Shown one piece after another: positions 1-10,900 of a stretch of DNA of 64,000 nt. The stretch is from Blastobasis lacticolella (lineage: Eukaryota; Arthropoda; Insecta; Lepidoptera; Blastobasidae). Numbering within the stretch: position 1 is the stretch's first letter; the number at the start of each line of letters is the position of its first letter. The notes beneath the pieces were generated by a model that saw nothing but the letters and a program-made list of their open reading frames with translations, did no database searches and had not been told where the DNA came from. The position numbers were made by a program, and so were the translations under genes. The stretch covers positions 4,936,026 through 5,000,025 of the forward strand of contig LR990061.1 of assembly GCA_905147135.1 (NCBI GenBank). The letters run 5' to 3'.

Positions 1-1713
1 CTTATAAGTTTTAAAAACTCCTAGGTGTGGTACCGCAGGCAAACCATGACACCCTTTAATAAGACTCTCCCTTTCGTCAGGATGTGGAATCTGCTTCCAA
101 AGAAAATCATTCGTTAAAGAACATGGGCTACGTAAATAGTGAAATAATTTGTCTTGAGTGATTCTATAATCAGGAAAACGTTCCGGTTCATTACGACATC
201 CAAGTAAAAGTTTATTGAACTTTGTAAGTGCAAGAGGCTGGTTCGCGTCCACAGCTAACGGAGCTACCGGTAAACAAACAACCTCATTTTCAGGGAAACG
301 AGATAAATAATCTGGTACTATATTATCCTTTCCTTTTTTATGTTTAAGTACGAAATTGAAACAAGAAAGCCGTAGAGACCATCGCGCTAATCTTCCCGTA
401 GGATTAGATAGATTGAGAAACCATTTTAGAGCTGCATGATCAGTGAAAACAGTAAACTGTTTGCCATTGTCTAGATAACAACGCCAATGTTCCAGCGCGA
501 AGATGACAGCGAGAGTTTCCCTTTCAGTCGCGGAATAATTCTGTTCATGAACATTCAGAGATTTGCTCATGTAAGCAATAACAACCTCTGAACTATCGCG
601 CATTTGAGTAAGCATAGCGCCAATACCTAAATTCGATGCATCGCAATGCACATTAAATGGCAGGTCAAAATCAGGACTAGCCAAGATTGGAGTAGACATC
701 AAAAGATTCTTCAACTTCAGAAAAGCCGCCTGGGCCTCAGGGGTCCATATAAACTTTGGCGCTTTCTTCCCCGATGAAGAAAGTTTGTTTAAGGGAGCCA
801 TTAAAGTACTAAAATTAGGTATAAACCTACGAAACCAACTGCACATACCATGAAATTGTCTTATCTGTTTTTTAGTAGATGGAGGGGAAAATTCCACAAT
901 CGCACAGATTTTATCAGGATCAGCAAGTAAACCATTTCTATTTACAACAAACCCAAGATATTTAAGTTCATTCATAAAAAACTGACTTTTTCCAAAATTA
1001 ATAGTTAATTTCGCATATGAGAGTTTATCGAGAACCCTTAGTAGTAAGGAAATATGTTCTTCGAAACTAGAACTAATAATGATGATGTCATCAACATAGC
1101 AAAATACTTTATTTTCAAATTCTGGCGTGAAAAGAGTATCCATTAATCGTTGCTGAGTAGCCGGTGCATTAGTAAGACCGAATGGCATTACTACAAAACG
1201 GTACATCCCCCTACCAGGTACATAAAAAGCGGTCTTATCCCTATCGGGTTCATGTAAAGGAATCTCCCAGAAAGCTTTCGCAATATCAATACTAGATAAA
1301 TATCTAGCATCCTTTAGGTTATCTAAAATTTCATTTACATAAGGCAATCTGTACGCATCCTGACGAGTAACAGAATTAAGTTTCCTACTATCAACACAAA
1401 AACGCCAGGAACCGTCTCTTTTAGGTGTTATGAGTACAGGAGATAACCACGGACTTTCGCATTTCTCAATGACCTTTAACGATAACATCGTATCGACTTC
1501 CTGAATTAAAGCCTTCTGTTTAATTGGGGATAGTCTATAACAACGTTGTCTAATCGGAAGGGAATCACCTGTATCGATTCTATGAGAAATTAAATCAGTG
1601 CGACCAAGCACACCCTTCTTTTCTAATGAAATATCCTGAAAACGCGATATAATGTTATCGGCCACGTATTTTTTATCCGTGGTAAGTGTAGAGTAAGGAA
1701 GAACTTTAGGATC
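1..1713 (-). CDS. Ty3/gypsy retrotransposon pol: reverse transcriptase and RNase H, partial
   Basis: The minus strand reads open from about 1713 to the left window edge, so this is the middle of a pol gene. In order it shows the RT palm with a YVDD catalytic box (complement of about 1085-1105), the LTNAPATQQRLMD block just before it, then an RNase H domain with the VHCDASNLGIG and FTVFTDHAALKW motifs (about 410-660) and its KKGKDNIVPDYLSR end. This order (RT, RNase H) with an upstream protease and gag is Ty3/gypsy. I saw no stop codon in the part I translated. The integrase would lie beyond the window. A SINE separates it from the protease frame upstream, so the element cannot make an intact polyprotein here. 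Confidence 0.9.
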
Positions 1714-1985
1714 AATAAATAAATAAATAAATAAATAATCATGGACAAATTCACACAGCGCCATCTAGCCCCAAACTAAGCAAAGCTTGTGCTATGGGTG
1801 CTAGATAACTGATACACTACTTAAATACTTTTTTTTATTAAATACATACTTGTTATACATAGAACACCCAGACCCGTAACAGAAATTAAAATTCATCATT
1901 TAAATTTCTGCCCGGCCGGGAATCGAACCCGGGACCTCTTGCGTGGCAGACCGGCATGTTGACCACTGAACCACTCAGGTCGTCA
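1714..1985 (-). mobile_element. tRNA-derived SINE with ATTT-repeat tail
   Basis: Read on the minus strand it begins with a tRNA-like head: an A-box-like GTGGTTCAGTGGTCA and a B box GGTTCGATTCC (within 1910-1985). It continues with about 170 bp of unrelated body and ends in a (TTTA)n tail at 1714-1738. It lies between the protease and RT frames of a gypsy element and supplies the stop codon that ends the protease frame. I found no convincing target-site duplication. Because the head carries intact box A/B sequence it could be mistaken for a tRNA gene, but the body and tail make it a SINE. Confidence 0.8.
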
Positions 1986-2456
1986 AATATATATAGAGTG
2001 ACAATTCACTAAAGGTAAGAAAGAAGAAACTAAGTTCTTTGGAAGAAGGTTAAATTGCCTCCAGAAATCAATTCCGAGTATCAAAGATGGATAAATATCC
2101 GGAAATACGTGAGCTTTGATAATACAAACGCGATTATTAAAACAAATTGGTAAATCAAAATAACCAATTGATTCTAGTTTAGCATTATTAGCAGTGGATA
2201 CAAAAATAAAATTCGACTTGATTAAAGGGTATCCTAATTTTAAAATATTAATATGAGAATGATTTCCTAAAATTGAAATAGAGCTTCCACTATCAAGGAG
2301 ACCAGAAAAGTGAACGTTATTAATAGAAACATCCACGAACGGTCTGTTTTGATCAGACTCATTTTCGAAGTGGACTGTAGTAATTTTATTGCAATAAAAG
2401 AAATTACGGATTTTAGCAAGCCAATTACGCCAATCGTTAAAGCGAAATTTAATCAA
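1983..2456 (-). pseudogene. Gypsy-type retroviral aspartic protease, frame cut by SINE
   Basis: A 157-aa frame carries the retropepsin active-site region FSGLLDSGSSISILG (about residues 50-64) and a downstream LILGIDFW block typical of the second half of the protease. It starts 9 nt after the gag stop and is in another frame, so it would need frameshifting or reinitiation. It ends at a TGA formed at the SINE boundary, after which the RT frame resumes beyond the SINE. The active-site triplet is DSG rather than the commoner DTG, which is also known from retropepsins. Confidence 0.8.
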
Positions 2457-2464
2457 GTCTTTAT

Positions 2465-3883
2465 TTAGTTTTTTTCATTAGAGGTAGAAGGACAATTTTT
2501 TTTGCATTCCGGGCACTCAGGTTGTCTAACTCCTTTAAAGCCACAACCAAAACAAATCAAAAATTTAGGTTGAGGACAGGAGAATAATTTGTGGCCATTA
2601 ACTCTACAACGAACGCAAAATTCGTGAGCGTTAAATTTGCTTGTAGAAGTTACATTTACTTGGAAATTACCTTTATTTTGGTAATTATGTTGAGTAAATT
2701 TAGAACCATTATTAAAAGGTTGCTTATAAGTAGATCGTTTGTTATTAGCTTGATTATCAGGTTCAGAGTTATAATTAAACTCACTAAATAGTTGAGGATA
2801 GTCCGTTTTTTTAGGTTCATGAAAATTCTTGTCTCTATCAACAAGCTTCTCATACTTCTGACCTGACGAGATTAGGGAATTAATTGTGGTGATGTCGAAT
2901 AGAGCAAAAAAAACTGAATAACAAGGTCGAATGTTCCGAAGTAAAATCGTAAGTTGATCGGATTCAGATAATTTTTTATCAAGTCGCGAAAACATTTCGT
3001 ACATGATTGAGATATAAATAATGATCGTCTCATCCTCGCCCTGAGTGCGAGAGTTAATTGTCGAAAGTAGTTTATGATCGAAGTCTTTATTGCTAAAATC
3101 TTGTATTAACAATTTTGAAAGTTTATCCCAAGTAAATTCTAATTCGTTATGCTTATGAAAACGGAGCCAATGGAGTGCCTTGCCCGTAAAAATCTCAAAT
3201 GCATTGTCGAGCAGCCGCTCATGAGATAAATTTCGCGATATGCGAAATTCTTCCAATTTTTGTAAGAATGCCTTCGGGCAAGTTTCGCCCGAATAAGACA
3301 ATTTTTTAATATCATTAATTATTGATGACATATGAACAACCGGAGGTTGAACAGTGTGTAAAGTATTAACCGGTTCAGAAGACTGAGGAACATTTACCGG
3401 GGCCGCGGGAGTTTGCTCCACCGCCCGTGTTGCTACTATCGTCGAGTGGTGAATCGGATCAAAAAAGGTTTGCTCTATTTCGCCCATAAGCGAAGTAAAT
3501 TTGGATTCACAAAGACCAAAGGTTAATTTGAGACTTTCTACTTTAGACATTAGTGAAGGGGAGCAACCATCATAGTCTAGGCGCTCGAATCTATAAAATA
3601 AGTGATTTAGGTAGGTTCTAATTTTATTTGAGGTAACCGAAGTAAACCTCTTTTGGAGAGAGTTAAGTCTCTCTTCTACATAGAGTAAAACTGACTCTAT
3701 CTGAGCAATATCCTCATCTAGAGGCAAAGTCGACTCAATTACATCAGCCGAAAAAGTCTCAGAAATGAGAAGAATTTGTTTGTTTAGTCCAAATAAATCT
3801 AAAGCGGGCGTTTCTAAACGTATTCTCACTTCGTATTCTAATTCGTTCTTGTTTAAGAGTATGAAGTTAATAGGACGAGCCAT
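2465..3883 (-). CDS. gag: Gypsy-type gag protein with two zinc knuckles
   Basis: A 472-aa frame starting at ATG 3883. The N-terminal third is acidic and helical. The middle (about residues 190-340) resembles the retrotransposon gag capsid region (SYSGETCPKAFLQKLEEF, then ALHWLRFH). The C-terminus is rich in Asn and Gln and ends in two CCHC-like knuckles, CVRCRVNGHKLFSC and CFGCGFKGVRQPEC. It heads a minus-strand gag-protease-RT series. The frame is intact, unlike most TE genes in the window, which suggests a fairly young element apart from the SINE. Confidence 0.85.
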   Translation of the reverse strand: MARPINFILLNKNELEYEVRIRLETPALDLFGLNKQILLISETFSADVIESTLPLDEDIAQIESVLLYVEERLNSLQKRFTSVTSNKIRTYLNHLFYRFERLDYDGCSPSLMSKVESLKLTFGLCESKFTSLMGEIEQTFFDPIHHSTIVATRAVEQTPAAPVNVPQSSEPVNTLHTVQPPVVHMSSIINDIKKLSYSGETCPKAFLQKLEEFRISRNLSHERLLDNAFEIFTGKALHWLRFHKHNELEFTWDKLSKLLIQDFSNKDFDHKLLSTINSRTQGEDETIIIYISIMYEMFSRLDKKLSESDQLTILLRNIRPCYSVFFALFDITTINSLISSGQKYEKLVDRDKNFHEPKKTDYPQLFSEFNYNSEPDNQANNKRSTYKQPFNNGSKFTQHNYQNKGNFQVNVTSTSKFNAHEFCVRCRVNGHKLFSCPQPKFLICFGCGFKGVRQPECPECKKNCPSTSNEKN

Positions 3884-4008
3884 GATTATTTATTCAAAAG
3901 CCAAATATTAGTGCCAAAATACAGAAATACTTTCTATCTACTTTAGAGACAGTGCTTGTCTTGCTTTAGAATTTAGAGAACTATATAGTTAGATATATAG
4001 TAGTTATG

Positions 4009-4200
4009 TTAGCACCGCCAGAGGGTTTCCCTGGGACCCGATGCCAACGTAATAGAATTGTGTGTATAATGTTATGATGGTTAGCACCGCCAGAGGGTAG
4101 CCCTGGGACCGATGCCAACGTAGTAAGATGTTATGCAAGCTAGCACCGCCAGAGTGTAGCCCTGGAACCGATGCCAACGTAGTATAGATGTAAGTATAAT
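4009..4200. repeat. Three tandem 60-72 bp repeats in the gypsy leader
   Basis: The core TTAGCACCGCCAGAGGGT, followed by CCCTGGGACC and GATGCCAACGTA, recurs at 4009, 4081 and 4140. The units are 72, 60 and about 60 bp. They lie between the putative primer-binding site and the gag start, so they are in the 5' leader of the first gypsy element. Confidence 0.85.
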
Positions 4201-4334
4201 GGTATGTTAAGAGTGTTGAGTATGAATATTAATATATATATTTAAAGATTTTATTTACGCATTTACGCAAAATAAGTGAATTAATATATTACTAGTATAA
4301 CTATTTACTTCTGGACTGAAATACCACGTATGAA

Positions 4335-4344
4335 GGCGCCAAAC
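4335..4344 (-). other. Putative primer-binding site and inner LTR edge of gypsy element 1
   Basis: On the minus strand the sequence GTTACAGTTTGGCGCC places a TGGCGCC box (complement of 4335-4341) just after a possible LTR end. TGGCGCC is a common start of tRNA-primed retroelement binding sites. The 5' LTR would then begin at about 4343 and run to higher coordinates; I could not locate its outer end, so its length is unknown. Confidence 0.4.
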
Positions 4345-5459
4345 TGTAACGTAACAAACTGCCTAGCAGTGGGTCAGGTTCAGTTGTAAAATAAGGAATG
4401 CTCTGTTAGAGGTCAGTAGCAAGCTATTTTATGAGAGATTAATTGGAGGTCGGTAGCCGACCCCTTGAGCAAAGAAAACAAAAGAATCAGGGTAGTGGGT
4501 ATGTATTCAGTCCATCTGTAATCTACTTAAAACAAGGAATTTATCAAAAATAATCTACAAAAGCACAAACGTTATAAAAAAGAGTTTGTCCACATAACCT
4601 TCTGTCCGGGCTGGCGCACTTATTTCACTTTTCAACGCAGACCGAAAGTACCGGTTTGTGAACTGGTTGAGCGACTACGTCAGCTTGGGATTCTTATAGG
4701 AGTTGGTGGTTCATGCGACTAGGTGCATACCCTTAGAACTGGGTCTTCGGAGATAGAATGTGATGCCTCATAGCATATACTTTTTAGATTTATACCGCAC
4801 ACATAATAACTTTTGGCGATTTATTATCTCAAGGTAACGTCACGTTATAAACTATTCACCTCCAAGGCCGAAGGCTGGGAAAACAAAACTGAACTGAATC
4901 CCTCTCTGCTTCCCCTACTGAAGGCTCGGGTCCTCGTTTAAAAACCTTCTGGAACCATTTGGCACAAAGGAAGATAAGATCTTGTTGGCCAGTAGTCATA
5001 GTCAACCAGCCAGTTCCCGAAATGGTCCATATTAATTTTCGGACGGTCTGGTGTTCGACAGCCAAGATATAATTCATGCCGACCTGATGAGGAATTGGAT
5101 CCAGCAGTTATCTAGAATAAGAGAGGCACAAAAAAGATTAAAATCTCCTTTGACTATTAAAAATTTCACTTGTCATCAAATGACATGACAAGAGTACAAT
5201 AACAGAAAGAACCCGCTTTTAATAAAAATGCGGATTTATGTGTATAATTCGTATTGGAAACCATATATAAATCAAACCCCATCGAAACAAACAACCCTCC
5301 GAAGCATTGGGGCCCGTCCGGATCCAGAATATTTAAAAAAACAAGAAGTTACGAAGGTAAGAATCCAGACACACGCCATTGCCCCCTGCTTTTCATTCGG
5401 AAACCATCATTACTTTTATCATTTGGGTGTCTATATATCACAAGTACATTCCCCAAAAT
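4345..5459. other. Probable 5' LTR and flank of gypsy element 1; no gene seen
   Basis: This stretch should contain the 5' LTR of the element to its left, but no second copy is present in the window to define it. Short frames here (such as 5228-5587) show no recognisable motif and overlap the repeat that follows. Confidence 0.3.
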
Positions 5460-5945
5460 CTATTATAATCAAAACATTAATAGAACGTAGTAATCAACAT
5501 AGTCTGACATACAGAATAAACTTAATTTTCCAGGGAGGAATTATGGACAATCAGAGCCTGAAGGGCCAAATCCAAAGATACCCATAAAAGGTGACACATT
5601 GAAAATAAAAAACATCAACATGCTACACAAAAATGTGTCTAAAAGTCCTAATAACTGTAAGTACTAACACAAGTCAAAGCAAAACCCTATATTCTATTAT
5701 ATTCAATTTAAATTAAACACATTAGTAAAAACGTAGTTACATCAAATACAGAATTAACATATTTTCCAGGAAATAATGATTGACAATCAGAGCCTGAAGG
5801 GCCAGATCCAAAGATGCCCATAATAAACTAATAAAGGTGGAAAAATTAAGAATAAAAGTGTCAACGTGTTGAAAACAACGTTTAAACAGGAGTCCTCACA
5901 ACCGTAAGTATTACATAAGGCAAAGTAAGATCCTACACAGGGTCG
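5460..5945. repeat. Diverged tandem duplication of a ~240-bp unit
   Basis: Two successive units share TTTTCCAGG followed by GACAATCAGAGCCTGAAGGG (at about 5528 and 5763), CCATAA, TCAAC-TG, and AGTCCT-A-AA-CGTAAGTA blocks. The period is about 235 bp and the copies are roughly 75-80% alike by eye. Nothing coding was recognised. Confidence 0.7.
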
Positions 5946-6796
5946 GATTTAGTATTAGTTGGATAAAATTTTAATACTCAAATCTTGTAAATAGCGGTCC
6001 TCAATTTTATATGTATAAGTTAGGGTTTCATAAAGTCATTGGTTTCATACCAAAAATTTACCTAAATGCAATGACTTCTACATAAAGGACCAGTTCATGG
6101 ACCAAAGGGAATAGCTCCATGTCATTGGAGCGTAAACTGCAATTGCGCTCCAACTACATCTCAGTGACGTTTTGGCCACGTATACGAATGATCGTTACTT
6201 TACAATCGAAGAATGCCGAGTTGCGTAGGAAACATATGCACTAATTCCGATAAACAGTAACCAAAAACAAGAATGGAGTATCTTTTTTCCGTAAAGTATA
6301 AGAAATATCATGTATTACTTGTAAAGCTACGCGTCGACTAGCTCGCACCGCACGAGCCGCACGCGCCGCACGCATCGCATTTCGGGTTGCTTTGTATGAG
6401 TTTGTATAGGAGTGCGTTCACTACCCGCACTGGCCGCGCCGCACAGGCGCACCGCATTGTCAGTAGTTAGGGATACCAGCATAAAATGCGGGCGATGCGG
6501 ACAGGGATACAAGAAAAAAAGGCGTTATTTGCCTGAAATGGGAGACTAAGTCCTAAAATATTTACCCATAAATATAAGAAAAAAATTGTAAGTTTAAATT
6601 ATAACATCACTTCAGTATTTAAGCCTGCTATAAACTAGTGGGGGGGTTTGTCACAAACTCCACGCTTGGCACGTAAATCAAAAAACAGGAAACGCTGCTG
6701 ACCAATTTTACAACAAAAGAAATGTCCTGAGCTGGCTTCTAAGACATTAATCTCCTTCCTTGTACGCGTACAACATCTGTGAACTTAATGTGTTAA
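5946..6796. other. Non-coding stretch with a GC-rich patch
   Basis: No gene recognised. At 6325-6500 a short GC-rich patch has repeated GCCGCAC words and differs in composition from the AT-rich surroundings; it may be a small repeat remnant. Confidence 0.3.
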
Positions 6797-7020
6797 ACTC
6801 TGTCTAAGAAGTTTAGCAACCAGCGAAATTACAAGATTGATTGAAATCAACAAGTAGATACCTAAGCATAACTGATTGAATAATGAGGACCGTCTGTATA
6901 CAACAAGATAGGAGCTAAAAGATGGACGTCTTCATTATTCTAAATCAGGTTGATTACTTGTTGATGTCAATCATTCTTATAATTTCCTAAGTCGCTTCAC
7001 TTTTTAGACAGCGTCTGAAG
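6797..7020. repeat. Foldback (imperfect inverted repeat)
   Basis: The segment from CTGTCTAAGAAGTTTAGCAACC through ATTGATTGAAATCAACAAGTA (6797-6862) pairs imperfectly with 6952-7015 on the other strand (TACTTGTTGATGTCAATCAT, and a later TTTTAGACAGCG). The arms are about 65 nt and flank a ~90-nt centre. This is consistent with a small MITE or a decayed element end. Confidence 0.6.
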
Positions 7021-7551
7021 CTATAATATAATCTGCCTTAATAATTTGATGTAAAATTAAATATAAACAAAGTAAAAATAAAAACTTATATTTTTAGAAT
7101 TTCAATAAATTTTAAGTGTTTATTGCTACATCATTAACCGGCCATGATTAGTTTGTATGTTCAATCAAATTCAATGAACGCCATCTGCTTATTTTTTATT
7201 TGGCAGTCTCTACATATTATATGCGCACTATATGACTGCACCAGCGGCATAATGCCGTTGATTTTGTTTTCGCGGAAGTAATATTATTATAGATAACAGA
7301 TGAGTATACAAATTAATCAATAACAATAATATCGTTATATAATGTAGCTTCAAAGCAGTCAATATATCAATAAAAACTTGTAAATGTGTTAAATCGTTAA
7401 AGAATTCTACAACAACAAAAGTGGTGTAATTTTAAAGGAGGTTAAATGATAAATTTGAAGGTTGGATTTGTAATTGACGAATCCCAATAATTTTTTAATA
7501 TGGTATGGTTTATTTATACTTATACAGGTGTAAAAATACCGCTAGCATTAA
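7021..7551. other. AT-rich non-coding stretch
   Basis: No gene, RNA or clear repeat was recognised here. It ends at the TTAA target site of the piggyBac element. Confidence 0.4.
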
Positions 7552-7936
7552 TTAACCCTTAATAAGGCAAGACTAAAAAAAAAAACATATTTTTTTCGAA
7601 GTAATATATTTATTAACAACCCTTTTAATAATAATGAAAAATAAAATTGAAAATAAAACAATCAGAAGTACGCGAAATCTTAGTGGTAATTATTTTACCA
7701 TTGCCCTTTACCAGTTTTTATCATGTGGTAAAATAATCACCTTAGCCCGAATAGAAACTAGTCTAGTACTAGTTTGCTAGACATGCTACAGTCCATAGCC
7801 TGTCCATCTTCTGGTGCAATATGAAACCTTTTAAGACATCGTGTGGCGCATAAAGCTACGCAACATACATCACAAATGATCCGCGTTCGTTTTTGATTTG
7901 CTTTTGTACTGCAGAACCGGCAACTGGTAACTTTTA
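7552..7936 (-). mobile_element. piggyBac element: 3' end, TTAA site and transposase C-terminal finger
   Basis: TTAA at 7552-7555 is followed by CCCTTAATAAGGCAAGAC, the CCC-starting terminal sequence expected for piggyBac elements. On the minus strand, about 7922-7757 encodes the last 50 or so residues of a piggyBac transposase: a cysteine-rich finger with CRFC, CDVC, LC and CLKRFH motifs, then a stop codon. This C-terminal domain binds the element ends in known piggyBacs. A near-perfect 16-bp inverted repeat (7685-7700 with 7726-7741) lies between the gene end and the terminus. The finger is cut from the rest of the transposase by the CR1-like LINE. Confidence 0.85.
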
Positions 7937-10900
7937 TTTTATAGAATAGAATAGAATAGAATAGAATAAACTTTATTGCGTTAACTGTGTAGTTACATTA
8001 CTGCAGATGGTTTTGCAAATAGGAAGAACAACAGTTTACCCATAGCGGGTATGCAATTACAATGTAAGCAAGTAACAATTTGCTTAATTAAACTTAAAGG
8101 ATATTTAATTAAAATAGACATTTCTATAATAACAAATATAACGTACTTACTGTTTAAAGCATGAGTTGTAACAAGTAGGTATCTTAAATTAGATTATCTT
8201 AGGTCTACTAGTGGGTTTTGTAGTCATAAAATTCTTTTAAGTTGTAAAATACATTATTCAAAAGAAATATTTTTAGTTTATTTTTAAATTTAGTGGTATC
8301 TAAAGCTTTTAATTCTACAGGCAAATGATTATATATTTTAATTCCTACTCTAAAAGCACTCTTATTATATATGTTATTATTTGTAATAGGTACATTTATA
8401 TCGTATATGTATCTATTACGTTTGTTTGTTCTGCCCTCTGCTGCGGTTTTAAAGTAAAACATATTATTTTTTATGAAGGAGCTTAATTCCAGAATATATA
8501 TATTCGTAAGTGTAAGATGTTGCTTTTCTCTAAAAACATTTCTTAGTGTTTCGTCGGAATACATATTATAAATTATGCGTAAACATTGTTTTTGGAGTAT
8601 AAAGGTAGACTGAACATTTACAGAGTTTCCCCAATATATAATTCCATATGACAAGAGTGGGTAAACATGGCCATAATAAGCAGCACGTGCAACTTTTAAT
8701 GAAGTAGTTTCTGTTAAAATGGATAAGGCATAACAATAACTCGAAATTTTACTAACATGTGATTTCCAATTTAAATGAGAATCGAGAGAAAGGCCAAGGA
8801 AATTTATTTCATCTACCTCTTCAATTTTCTTGTTTGTGTCAGATATATTTAAATTATATGAATCGTTTCTGTAGTTTCTAAATTGGATCAGTTTTGTTTT
8901 ATTTGCATTAACTGTAAGATTCAGGGTTCTAAGCCAGTTAACAATAGTTTTTAGAGTTGCGTTTATTTCTTTTTCAAAGGCTATTTTATCTTTATGCATG
9001 TCTCTAAACAAAATCGTTACATCATCTGCGTACATAACACATAAATGTTTTATAATATTTGGCAGCTCATTAATGTACACAAGAAAGAGGAGTGGACCTA
9101 ATATACTGCCTTGTGGTATACCTAAAATTACATTACGGAATGGAGATTGTATTTCTTCTATTGTTTTGTTGGTTTCATTGTATTTATTTATTGCAGTTTG
9201 TTGTTGCCTGTTCTTTAGATAGGTTGCAAAAAGGTTTAGAGCATTTCCTCGTATACCTAAGTTTTCCAGCTGGATTAGTAACGTATCGTGTATGACACAA
9301 TCGAATGCCTTAGACATATCGAGAAATAAGCCTACAGATTGTGTTTTTACATTTGACATATCCCAAACTTGTTTCAGTATTTTAAATATTGCTAAAATTG
9401 TGGATTTATTCTTTTGGAAGCCAAACTGATTTGTATTCAGTAAATTATTTTTTTTTAGGTAGTTTACAAGCCTCGTGTGTATAATTTTCTCAAAGATTTT
9501 TGAGAAGCTTGAGAGTAATGCTATAGGTCTATAGTCGTCAATAATACTTCTGGAACCTTTTTTAAAAATGGGCTTGATTATACTTTTTTTTAGGTCCTCA
9601 GGAAATATTCCGTTTTCAAGCATTAAATTGATAATATAGACGAGCGGTTCACAAATGTAGTTGATAGAACGTTTTATTACCTGAATCGGGATCCCATCAT
9701 AGCCATAACTATTTTTATTTTTTAAGCTCATTATAGTTGTTTTTAGTTCGTGAGCGTCAACAGGTTGAAGGAATATACTGTTACAATGGTTCTTAGTTGT
9801 CGGCTTGTAGTTATTTGAGCAGTGGTTATGGTTATTCTTTGTGGTAAAGTGATCATTAAAGGACCTAGCGATGATATTTGCATCTGATATATATTTACTA
9901 TTAACATTAATTTTTTCGACAGTTGTTTTTATTAAATTTGCAGGTTTTGTTTGTTTTTTTATTAGACTCCATGTTGCTTTATTTTTGTTTGTACTATTAG
10001 TTATATATTCAATATTATATTTTCGCTTAGCTATACTAGTTATTAATTTCAGGGCTTTGCAATATTTTTTATAATAGGGTTTTAGATGAATTTGCTTATT
10101 TTTGAATATTTGTTGATGAATTTTTCTCTTGATTTTAGCTGCATTACGTATACCTCTACTTTGCCAATTACATTTTCTTTTATATGTTATTTTTAATCTT
10201 TCTAAAGGAATACATATATCATATAACATTTTATATAGATCTAAAAACTTTCTGTAGGCTAAATTAACATCAGTGTGGCTATAAACCTCGGCAAAACTTA
10301 TCTGTGATACATAGTGTAGGAAAACATCAATGTATTTATTTACATTTCTTTTGTATACGTACCAATATTTTTCATTGAAACTTTGTCCACATGGTATTTC
10401 AATTATTTGTCCAGAATGATCTGAAAGACCAAGGTGTACAACCTTTGACTTAAATGTTTTTAAATTCGTTATTATATTATCGATACATGTCTGTGATTGT
10501 AAAGTGATTCTAGTTGGTTCATTTATAGTTAAATGTACATTGTATTTTAATAGTGTATTCTTAAATATGATGCATTGTTTACTATTTTCTAGGGTGTTAA
10601 TGTTAAAATCACCAGCTAAAACTACTTTTTTGGTTGCATACCTTGCTCGTAAGGTTATTCTGAATAATAATAGCTCTAGGCTTTTTATAAATATATCGAA
10701 GTTAGAATTAGGAATTCTATAGATACATATAACAAGATAGTTTAATTCTGGTAACAATAAACCACAGCATTCAAAGTTTAACTCCATAGTAAGGGAACTT
10801 ATACTATTAAGAGGCTGAAAATTAATACCATTTTTAATATATATACAAACACCACCTCTTGACTTATTTCGACAGAAAAACGAAGCTAAGCTGTAACCAT

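Noticed and set aside
1900..1985. tRNA gene on the minus strand
   Set aside because: Box A and B are present, but the sequence continues into a SINE body with an ATTT tail and interrupts a gypsy gene.
5228..5587. 119-codon frame
   Set aside because: It runs into the diverged tandem repeat and shows no domain.
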